A stretch of DNA of 64,000 nt from the NCBI RefSeq assembly GCF_018141525.1, contig NZ_CP064655.1, positions 248,001-312,000 of the forward strand. The letters run 5' to 3'. Shown piece by piece: positions 16,720-24,976 of the stretch (position 1 is the stretch's first letter; every line of letters begins with the position of its first letter). The notes under the pieces are model-generated. The model did no database searches and was not told the DNA's origin. It saw only the letters and a program-made list of their open reading frames with translations. This DNA is from Miltoncostaea marina (GTDB lineage: Bacteria; Actinomycetota; Thermoleophilia; Miltoncostaeales; Miltoncostaeaceae). Position numbers and translations under genes: made by a program.

Positions 16720-17691
16720 TCATGCGCGAGCGTCCACGATGTCCGGGTCGCCGGCGGCGCGGGCCCGCCGCCGGTGCTCCTGCGGGCTGACGCCCCGGAT
16801 GCGCTTGAAGGCCGTGCTGAGCGCGAACGGGCTCCCGTAGCCCACCTGCCGTGCGACCGAGCCGACCGTCGCGCCCGGCTCCAGCAGCAGGTCGGCGGCG
16901 AGGGCGATGCGCCAGCCGGCGAGGAAGCTCATCGGCGGCTCGCCGACCAGCGCGGTGAAGCGGCGGGCGAGCGCCGCGCGCGAGACCCGGCAGGCGCGCG
17001 CCAGCCGCTCGACCGTCCACGGCTGCTCGGGGCCGTTGTGCAGCAGCCGCAGCGCCGGGCCGACCACCGGGTCGGCGTAGGCGCGGTACCAGCCCGGCGC
17101 GCCGGCGTCCGGCCGGGCGAACCAGGCCCGCAGCGCGGCGATCAGCAGCAGGTCGAGCAGCCGGTCGAGGACCGCCTCCTGGCCCGGGTCGTCGCGGGCG
17201 ATCTCGGCGGCGAGCAGCCCCACCAGCGGCGTCTCCCAGGCGTCCGACCGCACCACGACCACGCCCGGCAGCGCCCGCAGCAGGCGGTCGCTCACCTCGC
17301 CGCGCGCCGGATAGGTGCCGGTCAGCAGGGTGGTGGCGCCGTCGGCGCTGTTGCCCCAGGTGCGCACGCCGAGGGCCATCATCCCCGAGAGCTCGACGCC
17401 GTCGGGCGTCGTGCAGCGCTGCCCGGGGTGGATGACCACGGTCGGCGCCGTCCCGGGGTCGTCGGCGACCGTGTACGGATCGGGGCCGCGCACCACCGCC
17501 ACGTCGCCCGCCGCCAGACGCAGCGGGTCACCGGCGTCGGGCAGCAGCCAGGCGCCCCCGCGCACCACGGCCACCAGCGTCAGCGGCGCCTCGTCCCGGG
17601 CGCGCAGCGACCACGGCGGGTCCATCGTCGAGCGCAGCAGGAAGGCCCCGCGCGCACGCGGCCCGTCGAGCAGCCCCGCGACGGCGTCCAT
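16720..17691 (-). CDS. AraC-family transcriptional regulator with cupin sensor domain
   Basis: 323 residues. The N-terminal part is a cupin (APLTLVAVVRGGAWLL, RLAAGDVAVVRGPDPYTV). The C-terminal ~100 residues are the double HTH: VERLARACRVSRAALARRFTALVGEPPMSFL and VGSVARQVGYGSPFALSTAFKRIRGVSPQEHRR. The sensor resembles the cupin_6 type often found with SDR or nitrobenzoate-type targets. It lies 82 bp upstream of the NmrA-like gene, in the same direction, so it may regulate that gene and itself. Start ATG 17691. Confidence 0.85.
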   Translation of the reverse strand: MDAVAGLLDGPRARGAFLLRSTMDPPWSLRARDEAPLTLVAVVRGGAWLLPDAGDPLRLAAGDVAVVRGPDPYTVADDPGTAPTVVIHPGQRCTTPDGVELSGMMALGVRTWGNSADGATTLLTGTYPARGEVSDRLLRALPGVVVVRSDAWETPLVGLLAAEIARDDPGQEAVLDRLLDLLLIAALRAWFARPDAGAPGWYRAYADPVVGPALRLLHNGPEQPWTVERLARACRVSRAALARRFTALVGEPPMSFLAGWRIALAADLLLEPGATVGSVARQVGYGSPFALSTAFKRIRGVSPQEHRRRARAAGDPDIVDARA

Positions 17692-17743
17692 GCGGTCCAG
17701 CGTACGGCGGGCGCACGCGCGGCGGCCAGGGCTGCCGCGCCGC

Positions 17744-18664
17744 TCAGGCCGGCAGCACCCAGGCGAGCGCGGCCAGGCCGGCCGCGACGTAGGCTGGCCG
17801 CCCCTCCCGGACGCCGTAGGCGAGGTCCTCCAGCAGCGCGCAGCGGGCGTGGAACAGCGCGCGTTCGCGCAGTCCCGCGTCGGCCTCGCCGCCCATCGCC
17901 GCGAGCGCGGCCCGCAGGCCCGCCGGGCCCAGGTCGCGCAGCACGCGCCCGAGGTCGCGGGCCGGGTCGGCCAGGGCGGCGTCTCCCCAGTCGATCACCC
18001 CGGTCACGCGCCCCCCCGGCCCCGCCACGAGCACGTGCTCGGCGCCGAGGTCGCAGTGGCACAGCGTCAGCCGCGCGGGCGGGGCGGGCGGCCGGGCCGC
18101 GAGGAACGCCTCGATCGCGGGGCGGTGGGCCCGGGGCACCGCGCCGGCGACGGCCGCGTACAGCTCCGCCGCCTCGGCGAGCCACGCGTCCGGCGGGTCG
18201 TCGTCGGGGTCGGCGAGCCCGGCCGCCACCGTCTCCGGCACCGCCTGGAGCGCCGCCAGCAGGCCGCCGAGCGTCGCGCCGACGGCGGGCGCGGCGGCCG
18301 CGCGCCGCCCGGGGGCCAGCGCGAGCAGCGGCGCGCCCGGCAGGAGCGGGTAGGCCAGCAGGCCGCGATCGGGCACGGCCAGCGCCGGCCGGGGCACCGC
18401 CACCGGCACGCGGTCGCCGATCGCCTCCAGCAGCCGGGCCTCGCGGCGCACCGCCGCGGCGCGCGCGGCCGGATCCCGCTCGGCGGCGACGCGCACCACC
18501 ATGCGGCCGCCGACCAGGGTCGCGGCGTGGTCCGTCCCCGCGCCGAGGGCGCGCACGGGCGCCCCGGCCAGCTCCGGCAGGTGCGCGGCGAGCAGCCGCC
18601 GCAGCTCCGCGCCGGCGCCGCTCAGCGGCGCTCCCGGCGCGACAGGCCGCGACCCTCGTGCCAC
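17744..18664 (-). CDS. Aminoglycoside phosphotransferase-family kinase
   Basis: About 306 residues. Kinase features are MVVRVAAERDPAARAAAVRREARLL (ATP-binding lobe), the catalytic loop LTLCHCDLGAEHVLV and the metal-binding VTGVIDWGDAALADPARDLGRVL. The substrate could be an aminoglycoside, choline or another small molecule; the family does not decide. The GTG at 18664 overlaps the preceding PPOX-fold gene by about 40 bases. A CTG overlapping that gene's stop (CTGA) would be a shorter alternative and fits the tidy overlaps elsewhere here. Confidence 0.72.
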   Translation of the reverse strand: MARGSRPVAPGAPLSGAGAELRRLLAAHLPELAGAPVRALGAGTDHAATLVGGRMVVRVAAERDPAARAAAVRREARLLEAIGDRVPVAVPRPALAVPDRGLLAYPLLPGAPLLALAPGRRAAAAPAVGATLGGLLAALQAVPETVAAGLADPDDDPPDAWLAEAAELYAAVAGAVPRAHRPAIEAFLAARPPAPPARLTLCHCDLGAEHVLVAGPGGRVTGVIDWGDAALADPARDLGRVLRDLGPAGLRAALAAMGGEADAGLRERALFHARCALLEDLAYGVREGRPAYVAAGLAALAWVLPA

Positions 18665-19092
18665 GACTCGATCACGATGTGGTCCGGCGGGTCGCCGAGC
18701 CGGATCACCACGAGCTCCGTGACGTCGGCCCGGAAGAGGTGCGAGCGCCCGCCGCCCGCCGCCTCGCCGTTGACCTCGCGCACCAGGTCGGGGGCGGTGA
18801 CCTCCTCGACCCGCCCCGCGAGCTTGGCGTCGCCCCGCCAGGCCGGCGGGTCGGCCGACCCGCTGTGGAGGGCGAAGCGGGGATCCCTGCGGAGGTCGAG
18901 CGCCTTCACCGAGCGCCACATGCTGCCGAGCCACAGGTCGCCGCGCGCGATCACGACCTCCGTCCCGCTGATGCGCGGCGAGCCGTCGCGACGCAGGGTC
19001 GCGAGGGTCGTGTGGGTGAACGCGTCGAGGAAGCCGCGCGCCTCCGCCGCGAGCTCGGGCACCTCGGCCTCGACGTCGCCCCAGCGCGCCAC
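18622..19092 (-). CDS. Pyridoxamine 5'-phosphate oxidase-fold protein
   Basis: 156 residues in the split-barrel flavin-binding fold: FLDAFTHTTLATLRRDGSPRISGTEVV, WLGSMWRSVKALDLRRDPRFALHSG, AKLAGRVEEV. This is the small F420/FMN-binding PPOX type, not PdxH itself. Similar small proteins often reduce or bind F420 or FMN in actinobacteria. It precedes and overlaps the phosphotransferase gene on the same strand. Start ATG 19092. Confidence 0.75.
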   Translation of the reverse strand: MARWGDVEAEVPELAAEARGFLDAFTHTTLATLRRDGSPRISGTEVVIARGDLWLGSMWRSVKALDLRRDPRFALHSGSADPPAWRGDAKLAGRVEEVTAPDLVREVNGEAAGGGRSHLFRADVTELVVIRLGDPPDHIVIESWHEGRGLSRRERR

Positions 19093-19276
19093 CGCTCAGG
19101 CCGCCCGTCCCGGCGGGCCGCCTCCGGGCCGCGTGCGCGCCGCCGGCGGCGTGACGAGATGCCTCCGCATGCCGGCGAAGTATCCACCCGGCGGGCGGCG
19201 CCCGCACCCGGCCGACGGTCGCCGGGGGGCGCCCGGGCGCACCACCGCCGCGGACGTCACGCCCGGGCCGCGGGCG

Positions 19277-20248
19277 TCAGCCCGGCTCGCCGGCCGCCCG
19301 CAGCAGGCGGCGCGCCATGTCGCGCAGGTGCTCGACCAGCTCGGGGGGCTCGTGCACGTCCACCTCGGCGCCGAGCGCCACGATGCGCATCGCGAGCCAC
19401 CGGACGTCGTCGTCGGAGGTCCGGTACTCGCAGCGGCGCTCGTCGATCGGCGTGAGGGCGCTCGCCAGGTGCGGGTGGCGCGCGGCCAGCTCGCCCGCCG
19501 GCGCGTGGACGGTCACCCGCGCCTCCAGGCGGCTCGCCCCGGCGGCGAGGCCGCCCTCCACGAAGGCCGCGGCGTCGCCGGCCGGCAACGGGCGCGGACT
19601 GAACCGCGAGCCCGTGGCGACCGGGTCCGCCAGCCGGTCGAGCCGGAAGGTGCGCCACGCCTCACGGCGACGGTCCCACGCGACCAGGTACCAGCGCCGG
19701 CCGCGATTGACGAGCGAGTGCGGCTCCACCTCCCGCCGGCTGCGCGCCCCGTCGCGGCCCTCGTAGCGGAAGCGCAGGCACTCGCCGTCGCGGCAGGCGG
19801 CGGCGATGACCGTGAGGTGCTGGGGGTCGACCGTCGGCCCGCCGGGCGGGGCGGCGACGGTGGCCGCGCCGAGCGCCGCCACCCGGCGGCGCAGGTGGGC
19901 CGGCAGCACCTGCTCCAGCTTCACCAGCGCCCGGATCGCGGTCTCCTCGATGCCGGTCACCGACGCGCGGGCCGCGGTGCGCAGGCCGACGGCGATCGCG
20001 ATCGCCTCCTCCTCGTCCACGAGCAGCGGCGGCATCGCCGTGCCGGCGCGCAGCCGGTAGCACCCGGCCGGCCCGGTCAGCGACTCGACCGGGTAGCCCA
20101 GCGCCCGCAGCCGCTCCACGTCGCGCCGGATCGTGCGCGGCGACACGTCGAGCCGCCGGGCCAGCTCGCCCCCCGGCCAGTCGCGACGCGCCTGGAGCAG
20201 CGCGAGCAGGTCGAGCAGCCGGCTGGAGGTGGAGCTCACGCCTCGCAT
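19277..20248 (-). CDS. YafY-type HTH/WYL transcriptional regulator
   Basis: About 323 residues. The N-terminal HTH_11 reads STSSRLLDLLALLQARRDWPG and LDVSPRTIRRDVERLRALGYPV. The central WYL domain includes LRFRYEGRDG, PHSLVNRGRRWYLVAWDRRR and WRTFRLDRL, and a WCX-like C-terminus follows. The ATG at 20248 is used; GTG at 20239 gives the family-typical start MSSTSSRLL and may be the real one. It is divergent from a VOC-family gene with about 79 bp between, the usual target arrangement for these regulators. The effector is unknown. Confidence 0.83.
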   Translation of the reverse strand: MRGVSSTSSRLLDLLALLQARRDWPGGELARRLDVSPRTIRRDVERLRALGYPVESLTGPAGCYRLRAGTAMPPLLVDEEEAIAIAVGLRTAARASVTGIEETAIRALVKLEQVLPAHLRRRVAALGAATVAAPPGGPTVDPQHLTVIAAACRDGECLRFRYEGRDGARSRREVEPHSLVNRGRRWYLVAWDRRREAWRTFRLDRLADPVATGSRFSPRPLPAGDAAAFVEGGLAAGASRLEARVTVHAPAGELAARHPHLASALTPIDERRCEYRTSDDDVRWLAMRIVALGAEVDVHEPPELVEHLRDMARRLLRAAGEPG

Positions 20249-20327
20249 GCTCGCGCATGTCGAGGACAGAACCTGACCGCAATGGGTCGTACGCTCGCCG
20301 CACTGCCACGAGAGGGAGGAGCGGACC

Positions 20328-21191
20328 ATGAGCCAGCCAGCCGGTGACCGGTACATCCCGGGCGTGCCGTGCTGGGTCGACGGCATGCACCCCGACCCGC
20401 GCGCCGCCGCCGCGTTCTACGGCGGCCTGTTCGGGTGGGAGCTGGAGGAGTCCATGCCGCCCGGCGCGCCCGGCAGCTATCAGACGGCCACGATCGGCGG
20501 GCGTCCCGTGGCCGCGATCGGATCGGTGCCGGAGGGCGCCCCGCCGCGGGCGACCTGGAACACGTACGTCTGGGTGGAGGACGCCGGCGCCACGGCGGAG
20601 CGCGCGCGGGCCGCCGGCGGCACGGTGGTCGCGGGGCCCTTCGACGTGTTCGACGCCGGCCGCACGGCCACGATCGCCGATCCCGGGGGCGCCCTGATCT
20701 CGCTCTGGCAGCCCGGCCGCCACCGCGGCGCCGAGGTGGTCAACGAGCACGGCGCGGTCAACTTCAATGACCTGCACACCCGCGACGTCGAGCAGGCGCG
20801 GGCCTTCTACGGCGCGGTCTTCGGCTGGGAGGTGCTCGACCTCGGCGACGGCCTCCTCTGGACCCTGCCCGGGTACGGCGCCTTCCTCGACACCCTGCGG
20901 CCCGGCACGGTCGAGGGCATGCGGCAGATGGGCGCCCCGGAGGGCTTCTGGGACGTGGTCGCGAGCCTCCGGCGCATCGGCGACGACGAGGCCGGCGTCG
21001 AGCCGCACTGGGGCGTGACCTTCGGCGTCGACGACGCCGACGCGGTCGCCGCCCGGGCGGCCGAGCTCGGCGGGCGGGTGATCATCGACCCCCACGACGC
21101 GCCGTGGGTGCGCTCGGCGGTCATCGCCGACCCGCAGGGCGCGCGGTTCACGGCGAACCAGTTCGTCCCGGAGAACGCGCCGGCCGCGTGA
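20328..21191 (+). CDS. Two-domain VOC (glyoxalase/dioxygenase-fold) protein
   Basis: 287 residues made of two VOC modules. The first opens PGVPCWVDGMHPDPRAAAAFYGGLFGW and ends with GGALISLWQPGRH; the second opens AVNFNDLHTRDVEQARAFYGAVFGWEV and ends PQGARFTANQFV. The two-module layout matches VOC proteins annotated as hydroxylases or glyoxalase-like, and metal-binding positions are not obvious. Good Shine-Dalgarno (AGGGAGGAG). Divergent from the WYL regulator, which probably controls it, and followed by a clear hairpin. Confidence 0.78.
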   Translation: MSQPAGDRYIPGVPCWVDGMHPDPRAAAAFYGGLFGWELEESMPPGAPGSYQTATIGGRPVAAIGSVPEGAPPRATWNTYVWVEDAGATAERARAAGGTVVAGPFDVFDAGRTATIADPGGALISLWQPGRHRGAEVVNEHGAVNFNDLHTRDVEQARAFYGAVFGWEVLDLGDGLLWTLPGYGAFLDTLRPGTVEGMRQMGAPEGFWDVVASLRRIGDDEAGVEPHWGVTFGVDDADAVAARAAELGGRVIIDPHDAPWVRSAVIADPQGARFTANQFVPENAPAA

Positions 21192-21210
21192 GGACGCGGC
21201 GGCGGACGAC

Positions 21211-21240
21211 GCGCGGGGCCGGTGCGGACCGGCCCCGCGC
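21211..21240 (+). terminator. Perfect 13-bp hairpin after the VOC gene
   Basis: Arms 21211-21223 and 21228-21240 pair perfectly around a GCGG loop, 20 bases after the VOC stop codon. No T-run follows. Confidence 0.6.
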
Positions 21241-21396
21241 CGCCCCGGCCGCCATCGATCGCCCTTTGCCGAAGGTTCGCCTGCGAGACGGCAGAACCTG
21301 CCGGATGCCCCGGCCCCCGGCCGGCCCCGCCGCCGCCCGCCCGGCGGGTCGGAGACGTGCGACGTCCGTCACGAGACGACGACGAGAGGTGAGCGG

Positions 21397-22341
21397 GTGA
21401 CGGCTCGCGGCGGGCAGATCCGCCGTCGCCCTCGTGCTGGTCGCGGCGTGCTGAAGGACCCCTCGGTGCTCCCGCCGCAGAACCCGCCCGGCGGCATCCG
21501 GAACACCCCGCTGGTCGACCCGGCGGGCGACGTCAGCGTCGGCACCGGCACCGCGTACACGACGCCACGGTTCCCGCTGGAGAACCCGACGCCGCTCGTC
21601 TACAGCAACAGCCTGCTGAAGTTGTCGCGCGCCGAGGCCCGGCTGAAGTGGCACTTCCAGGCCGTCCCGAACGACTTCCACGACTGGGACCTGCGGCTCT
21701 CGCCCGATCTGGGTGCCGCACCCGAAGCGGCCCGTCGTCGTGACGGCGGGGACGATGGGCTGCGTCTACGCGATCGACCCCATGAGCGGGAAGCTCGTCT
21801 GGAAGGTCCCGGTGGGCGACCACGACGGCCGCGACAACGACTCCCGCACGGCCCTCGCGCGGCCGGGCAGCGTCACCATCGAGCCACCGATCGAGGTGCA
21901 GCCCGGGGTCTACGGCGGCGTCGAGACCAACATGGCCTACGAGGAGGGCGTGGTCTACGTGGCCGTCGCCAACCTCTCCACGACGCTGAGCGACCTCGAC
22001 GTCAACTACGGCGGCGCGACCGGCACCTTCGACGACGAGGGCAACACCGGCGAGCTCCCGGCCATCGAGGTCGCCACCGGGCGCGTGCTCTGGACGACGA
22101 CGCGGCCCACGATGGCGCTCGGCGCCGCGACGATCTCGAACGACCTCGTGTTCACCACGACCTTCGACGGGACGGTGTACGCGCTCTCCACGCGCGACGG
22201 CTCCATCGCCTGGCAGGCACGCTGCCGACGCGCACGAACGCCCCGCTCACCATCGCGGGCGACACCCTCGTGACCGCGGCCAGCTACCCGGCCGAGCCGG
22301 GCCAGCGCCCGCAGGTCGTGGCCTACCGCCTCACGCGGTAG
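21397..22341 (+). pseudogene. Decayed PQQ-like beta-propeller lipoprotein
   Basis: Fragments of a PQQ-binding-like propeller appear in alternating frames. A lipoprotein-style leader (RSAVALVLVAAC) sits in one frame at 21416-21451. Then GGIRNTPLVDPAGDVSVGTGTAYTTP and HFQAVPNDFHDWDL follow from 21451. The next part, RPVVVTAGTMGCVYAIDPMSGKLVW to VYALSTRDGSIAW, is shifted by one base (21713-22215), and LAGTLPTRTNAPLTIAGDTL returns to the first frame. The propeller's N-terminal blades are missing, so leader and C-terminal half look joined by a deletion. This is a remnant of a secreted PQQ-domain dehydrogenase-like protein. Confidence 0.68.
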
Positions 22342-22364
22342 CGCGCCGGCGCGGCGCCCGCCGC

Positions 22365-23177
22365 TCAGGCGGGCTTGCGGGCGATCGCGAAGAGCTTCGC
22401 GAACTCGTATCGCCAGCCGCGCGGGCCGGAGCGCGCGCGCAGCTCCGCCTCGATCTTCGCCACGTAGTCGGCGACCTCGGCCTCCGACTGGTCGCCGATC
22501 ATGTGGCCGGCCACCACCCGCATGCGCTCCATGTAGGCCTCGACGGTGGTGTGGCGCACGCGCGTCTCCATCCAGACGTCGAGCGGCTCGAGGCCCGCCT
22601 GGACGAGGTAGTCCTCCATCTCCTCCTGCCCGCGCAGGTTGCCGTCGAAGGCGCCGAGCCAGCGGTAGTTGATCGGCTCGACGTTGGCGATCACGTCGCG
22701 GTAGGCCTGCTCGCCGCCGCGGCCCGACATGAGGATCGCCACCACGCCGCCGGGCCGCAGCGCCCGCGCCATGGCCGCCGCGGCCGCCCACTTGCGCGGG
22801 AACCAGTGGTAGGCCATCGAGCAGACGACCAGGTCGAAGGCGCCGTCGGGCACCGGCATGTTCTCCACGTCGGCCTCGACGAAGGAGACGTCCACGCCCT
22901 CGAGGTCGCCGAGCTTGGCCCGGCAGCGCTCCAGCATACCCACCGCCGGGTCGACGCCGGTGACGCGGGCCGGTCGGAAGCGGTCGATCACCGCCTGGGT
23001 GGCCCAGCCGGTGCCGCAGCCGACGTCGAGCACGTCGTCGTATCGCCCGGGCGGGATGGAGAGCACCAGGCGCTGAGCGCCCTCGATGTTGAAGCGGACG
23101 GCGTCGTCGTAGTCCGACGCCGTCTCGGTGAACCCGCCGGAGACCGACTCGTGGCTCGTGTGGATGTGGGACGACAT
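22365..23177 (-). CDS. Class I SAM-dependent methyltransferase
   Basis: 270 residues from ATG 23177, which follows GGAGGAG. SAM-binding motif I is VLDVGCGTGWATQAV, motif II is VTGVDPAVGMLERC, then VSFVEADVENMPVPDGAFDLVVCSMAYHWF and ALRPGGVVAILMSG. This is the UbiE/Methyltransf_11 type. The substrate is unknown. Extra N-terminal sequence in the longer open frame is Arg-rich shadow. Convergent with the PQQ remnant; nothing nearby suggests a pathway. Confidence 0.82.
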   Translation of the reverse strand: MSSHIHTSHESVSGGFTETASDYDDAVRFNIEGAQRLVLSIPPGRYDDVLDVGCGTGWATQAVIDRFRPARVTGVDPAVGMLERCRAKLGDLEGVDVSFVEADVENMPVPDGAFDLVVCSMAYHWFPRKWAAAAAMARALRPGGVVAILMSGRGGEQAYRDVIANVEPINYRWLGAFDGNLRGQEEMEDYLVQAGLEPLDVWMETRVRHTTVEAYMERMRVVAGHMIGDQSEAEVADYVAKIEAELRARSGPRGWRYEFAKLFAIARKPA

Positions 23178-23634
23178 GGGATGGGGGCTCCTCCGGTCAG
23201 GGATGCGCGCGCCCGCAGTATGGCCGCCCGCATCGCCTGACGGGCCCTCGGGCCGTGTCCGGCGGTGCGGGCCTCGGCGGCCTCGGCGCCGCGCGGTACG
23301 TCGGCGGACACCGGGTCGGCTCCACGAGCCCGGAGCGGCGTTCGCCACGCAGTCCCGGCGAGCCGGCTCGCGGCGCGGCCGGCATCCGGGGGTGCCCCGG
23401 GCGGCGTCGTCGCGAAGGAGGGGGCTGCGCCTCGACGTCGCCCGCGTCCCGCAGGCCGACGACCTCGCCCTCGGCGCGGGCACCCCGGACCTTCGACGGC
23501 ACGGGGCCGGACGGGCGGCCCGTCCACCTCGCGGCCGACGACGCCGACGTGCTCCGCCGTCAGGCTGACGGCACCGCGCGCTTCCTGATCGACGACCCCT
23601 GGAGCACCGCCTGACCGCCGGCGGCGCGCACGAC
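23178..23634. other. Gene-poor gap, possible frameshifted small-gene remnant on the + strand
   Basis: About 460 bp without an intact gene. On the + strand, coding-like pieces occur in successive frames near 23420-23614: LRLDVARVPQADDLALGAGT, then RTFDGTGPDGRPVHLAADD continuing to LIDDPWSTA and a stop at 23614. Joined by one frame correction they would make a small acidic protein. No family is recognised; it may be a remnant or an indel-damaged gene. No promoter was found. Confidence 0.25.
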
Positions 23635-23658
23635 GGAGCCCCGCCGCGGCGGGGCTCC
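23635..23658 (-). terminator. 24-bp perfect palindrome downstream of tRNA-Phe
   Basis: Bases 23635-23658 read the same on both strands (GGAGCCCCGCCG with its exact complement), 8 bases beyond the tRNA 3' end. Likely the tRNA transcript terminator; no T-run. Confidence 0.55.
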
Positions 23659-23666
23659 GGTGCTGA

Positions 23667-23739
23667 TGGCGGGACCCAGATTCGAACTGGGGACACCACG
23701 ATTTTCAGTCGTGTGCTCTACCAACTGAGCTATCCCGCC
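23667..23739 (-). tRNA. tRNA-Phe (anticodon GAA)
   Basis: 73 nt on the minus strand fold as a full cloverleaf: acceptor GGCGGGA/TCCCGCC, D-arm GCTC-AGTTGGTA-GAGC, anticodon arm CACGA-CTGAAAA-TCGTG with GAA, variable GTGTC, and T-arm CCCAG-TTCGAAT-CTGGG. The discriminator base is A and no CCA is encoded. Confidence 0.97.
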
Positions 23740-23771
23740 GCGCTCCGCGCGCGGCGCGGAGGGGCCAGCGA

Positions 23772-23800
23772 ACGCTAGGGCCCGCCCCCCGCCGATTCAA
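23772..23800 (-). promoter_or_regulatory. Promoter of tRNA-Phe
   Basis: On the minus strand TTGAAT (23800-23795) and TAGCGT (23777-23772) are separated by exactly 17 nt, about 33 bases upstream of the tRNA 5' end. This is a good housekeeping-sigma match for a GC-rich genome. Confidence 0.65.
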
Positions 23801-23819
23801 GCGGCGCAGCCACTCGCAG

Positions 23820-23825
23820 TATCAT
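23820..23825 (+). promoter_or_regulatory. TATCAT -10 box, leaderless-type
   Basis: TATCAT lies 7 nt before the ATG at 23833 with no Shine-Dalgarno between; likely the promoter of the three-gene secreted-protein/two-component operon. Confidence 0.55.
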
Positions 23826-23832
23826 CGGCCCG

Positions 23833-24288
23833 ATGCGCCGGCTCCCCATCGCCATCGCCGCCGCGGGGCTCCTCGCCGTGGCGGCGGGCGCGGCGACGGC
23901 GGCGCTCACGCTCACCCAGGGGGCGGCCCGGGTGGTGACGATCGCGCCGCAGGAGGCCGACCGCGAGCCGGTGTTCGCCGTGCGCGCGGGCGAGCCGTAC
24001 CGCTTCGAGGTGGGCTACGCCGTGGACGGCGCGGAGCGGATCGGCACCGGCCACCTGTTCACGGTGGAGCACGCGGTGACCGGCGAGCGCATGACGGTGG
24101 CCTCGAAGAGCTTCCCCCCCGAGCCGCCGGGGACGTACACGGAGTCGAGCGAGATCATGGTCGGGCGCGACTGGGCGGCGGGCGTCTACCGGCTGCGCTG
24201 GACGATCAACGCCCGGCACACGCGCCTGCCGAGCGTGCACGAGCGCGGCGCGCACGTCTTCCTCGTCCTGGCGCCGCGCGAGCCGTGA
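23833..24288 (+). CDS. Secreted or membrane-anchored hypothetical protein upstream of a two-component system
   Basis: 151 residues. The N-terminal hydrophobic leader (LPIAIAAAGLLAVAAGAATAALTL) is a signal peptide or anchor. The rest is beta-rich, with AGEPYRFEVGYAVDGAERIGTGHLF and VYRLRWTINARHTRLPSVHERGAHVFLVLAP, which reads like an Ig-like or sensor-type extracellular domain. No family is recognised. It overlaps the response-regulator gene by 4 bases (GTGA), so it is probably the first gene of that operon and might be an accessory sensor. That role is inference. Confidence 0.65.
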   Translation: MRRLPIAIAAAGLLAVAAGAATAALTLTQGAARVVTIAPQEADREPVFAVRAGEPYRFEVGYAVDGAERIGTGHLFTVEHAVTGERMTVASKSFPPEPPGTYTESSEIMVGRDWAAGVYRLRWTINARHTRLPSVHERGAHVFLVLAPREP

Positions 24289-24974
24289 CCAGCCGGGGCC
24301 ACGTCCTGGTGGTCGACGATGAGCGGGCGATCCGGCGCCTGCTGCGGATGTACCTGACCGACGCCGGGTTCACGGTCGCCGAGGCCCCCGACGGCGAGAC
24401 GGCCCTCGAGCAGGTGCGTCGGGGCGGCATCGACCTGGTGCTGCTCGACCTGATGCTCCCTGAGATGGACGGCTACGAGGTGTGCCGGCGCCTGCGCGAG
24501 GTCGGCAGCGTGCCGGTGATCATGATCACCGCGCGCGGCGAGGAGGCCAGCCGCATCACCGGGCTGGAGCTCGGCGCCGACGACTACGTCGTCAAGCCGT
24601 TCTCGCCGGTCGAGGTGGTCGCCCGGGTCAAGGCCGTGATGCGCCGGGTGAGCGCGCCGCCCGACCCGCACCGGCGGCTGCGGGCGGGCCGGGCCGAGCT
24701 GGAGCCGGCCAGCCGGCGCGTGACGGTGGACGGGGAGGAGGTGGAGCTGACGCGCCTCGAGTTCGACCTTCTGGCCGAGCTCGCGGCGCACCCGCGGGTG
24801 GTCTACACGCGCGACCGCCTGCTCGAGAAGGTCTGGGGCTACCAGTCGGCCGTCGGCGGCAAGACGGTCGACGTGCACGTGGCGAACCTGCGCCGCAAGC
24901 TGGGCGACGACATCGGCATCGTCGCCGTGCGCGGCGTCGGCTACCGGCTGGAGCCGCCCGCGGCGGAGGGGTAG
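24285..24974 (+). CDS. OmpR/PhoB-family response regulator
   Basis: 229 residues. The receiver domain has the acidic pair VVDDE, phospho-acceptor D55 (LVLLDLMLP), TA at residues 82-83 and K104 (VVKPFSP). The C-terminal winged helix has LTRLEFDLLAELAAHP, LLEKVWGY and VDVHVANLRRKLGDD ending VRGVGYRLEPP. GTG start overlapping the upstream stop; the kinase gene begins 2 bases after its stop. Full-length, and the partner of the kinase downstream. Confidence 0.93.
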   Translation: MTSRGHVLVVDDERAIRRLLRMYLTDAGFTVAEAPDGETALEQVRRGGIDLVLLDLMLPEMDGYEVCRRLREVGSVPVIMITARGEEASRITGLELGADDYVVKPFSPVEVVARVKAVMRRVSAPPDPHRRLRAGRAELEPASRRVTVDGEEVELTRLEFDLLAELAAHPRVVYTRDRLLEKVWGYQSAVGGKTVDVHVANLRRKLGDDIGIVAVRGVGYRLEPPAAEG

Positions 24975-24976
24975 CG

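Noticed and set aside
20249-20327. Operator for the WYL regulator in the divergent gap
   Set aside because: No clear palindrome or repeated half-site was seen, so no site is reported even though regulation is likely.
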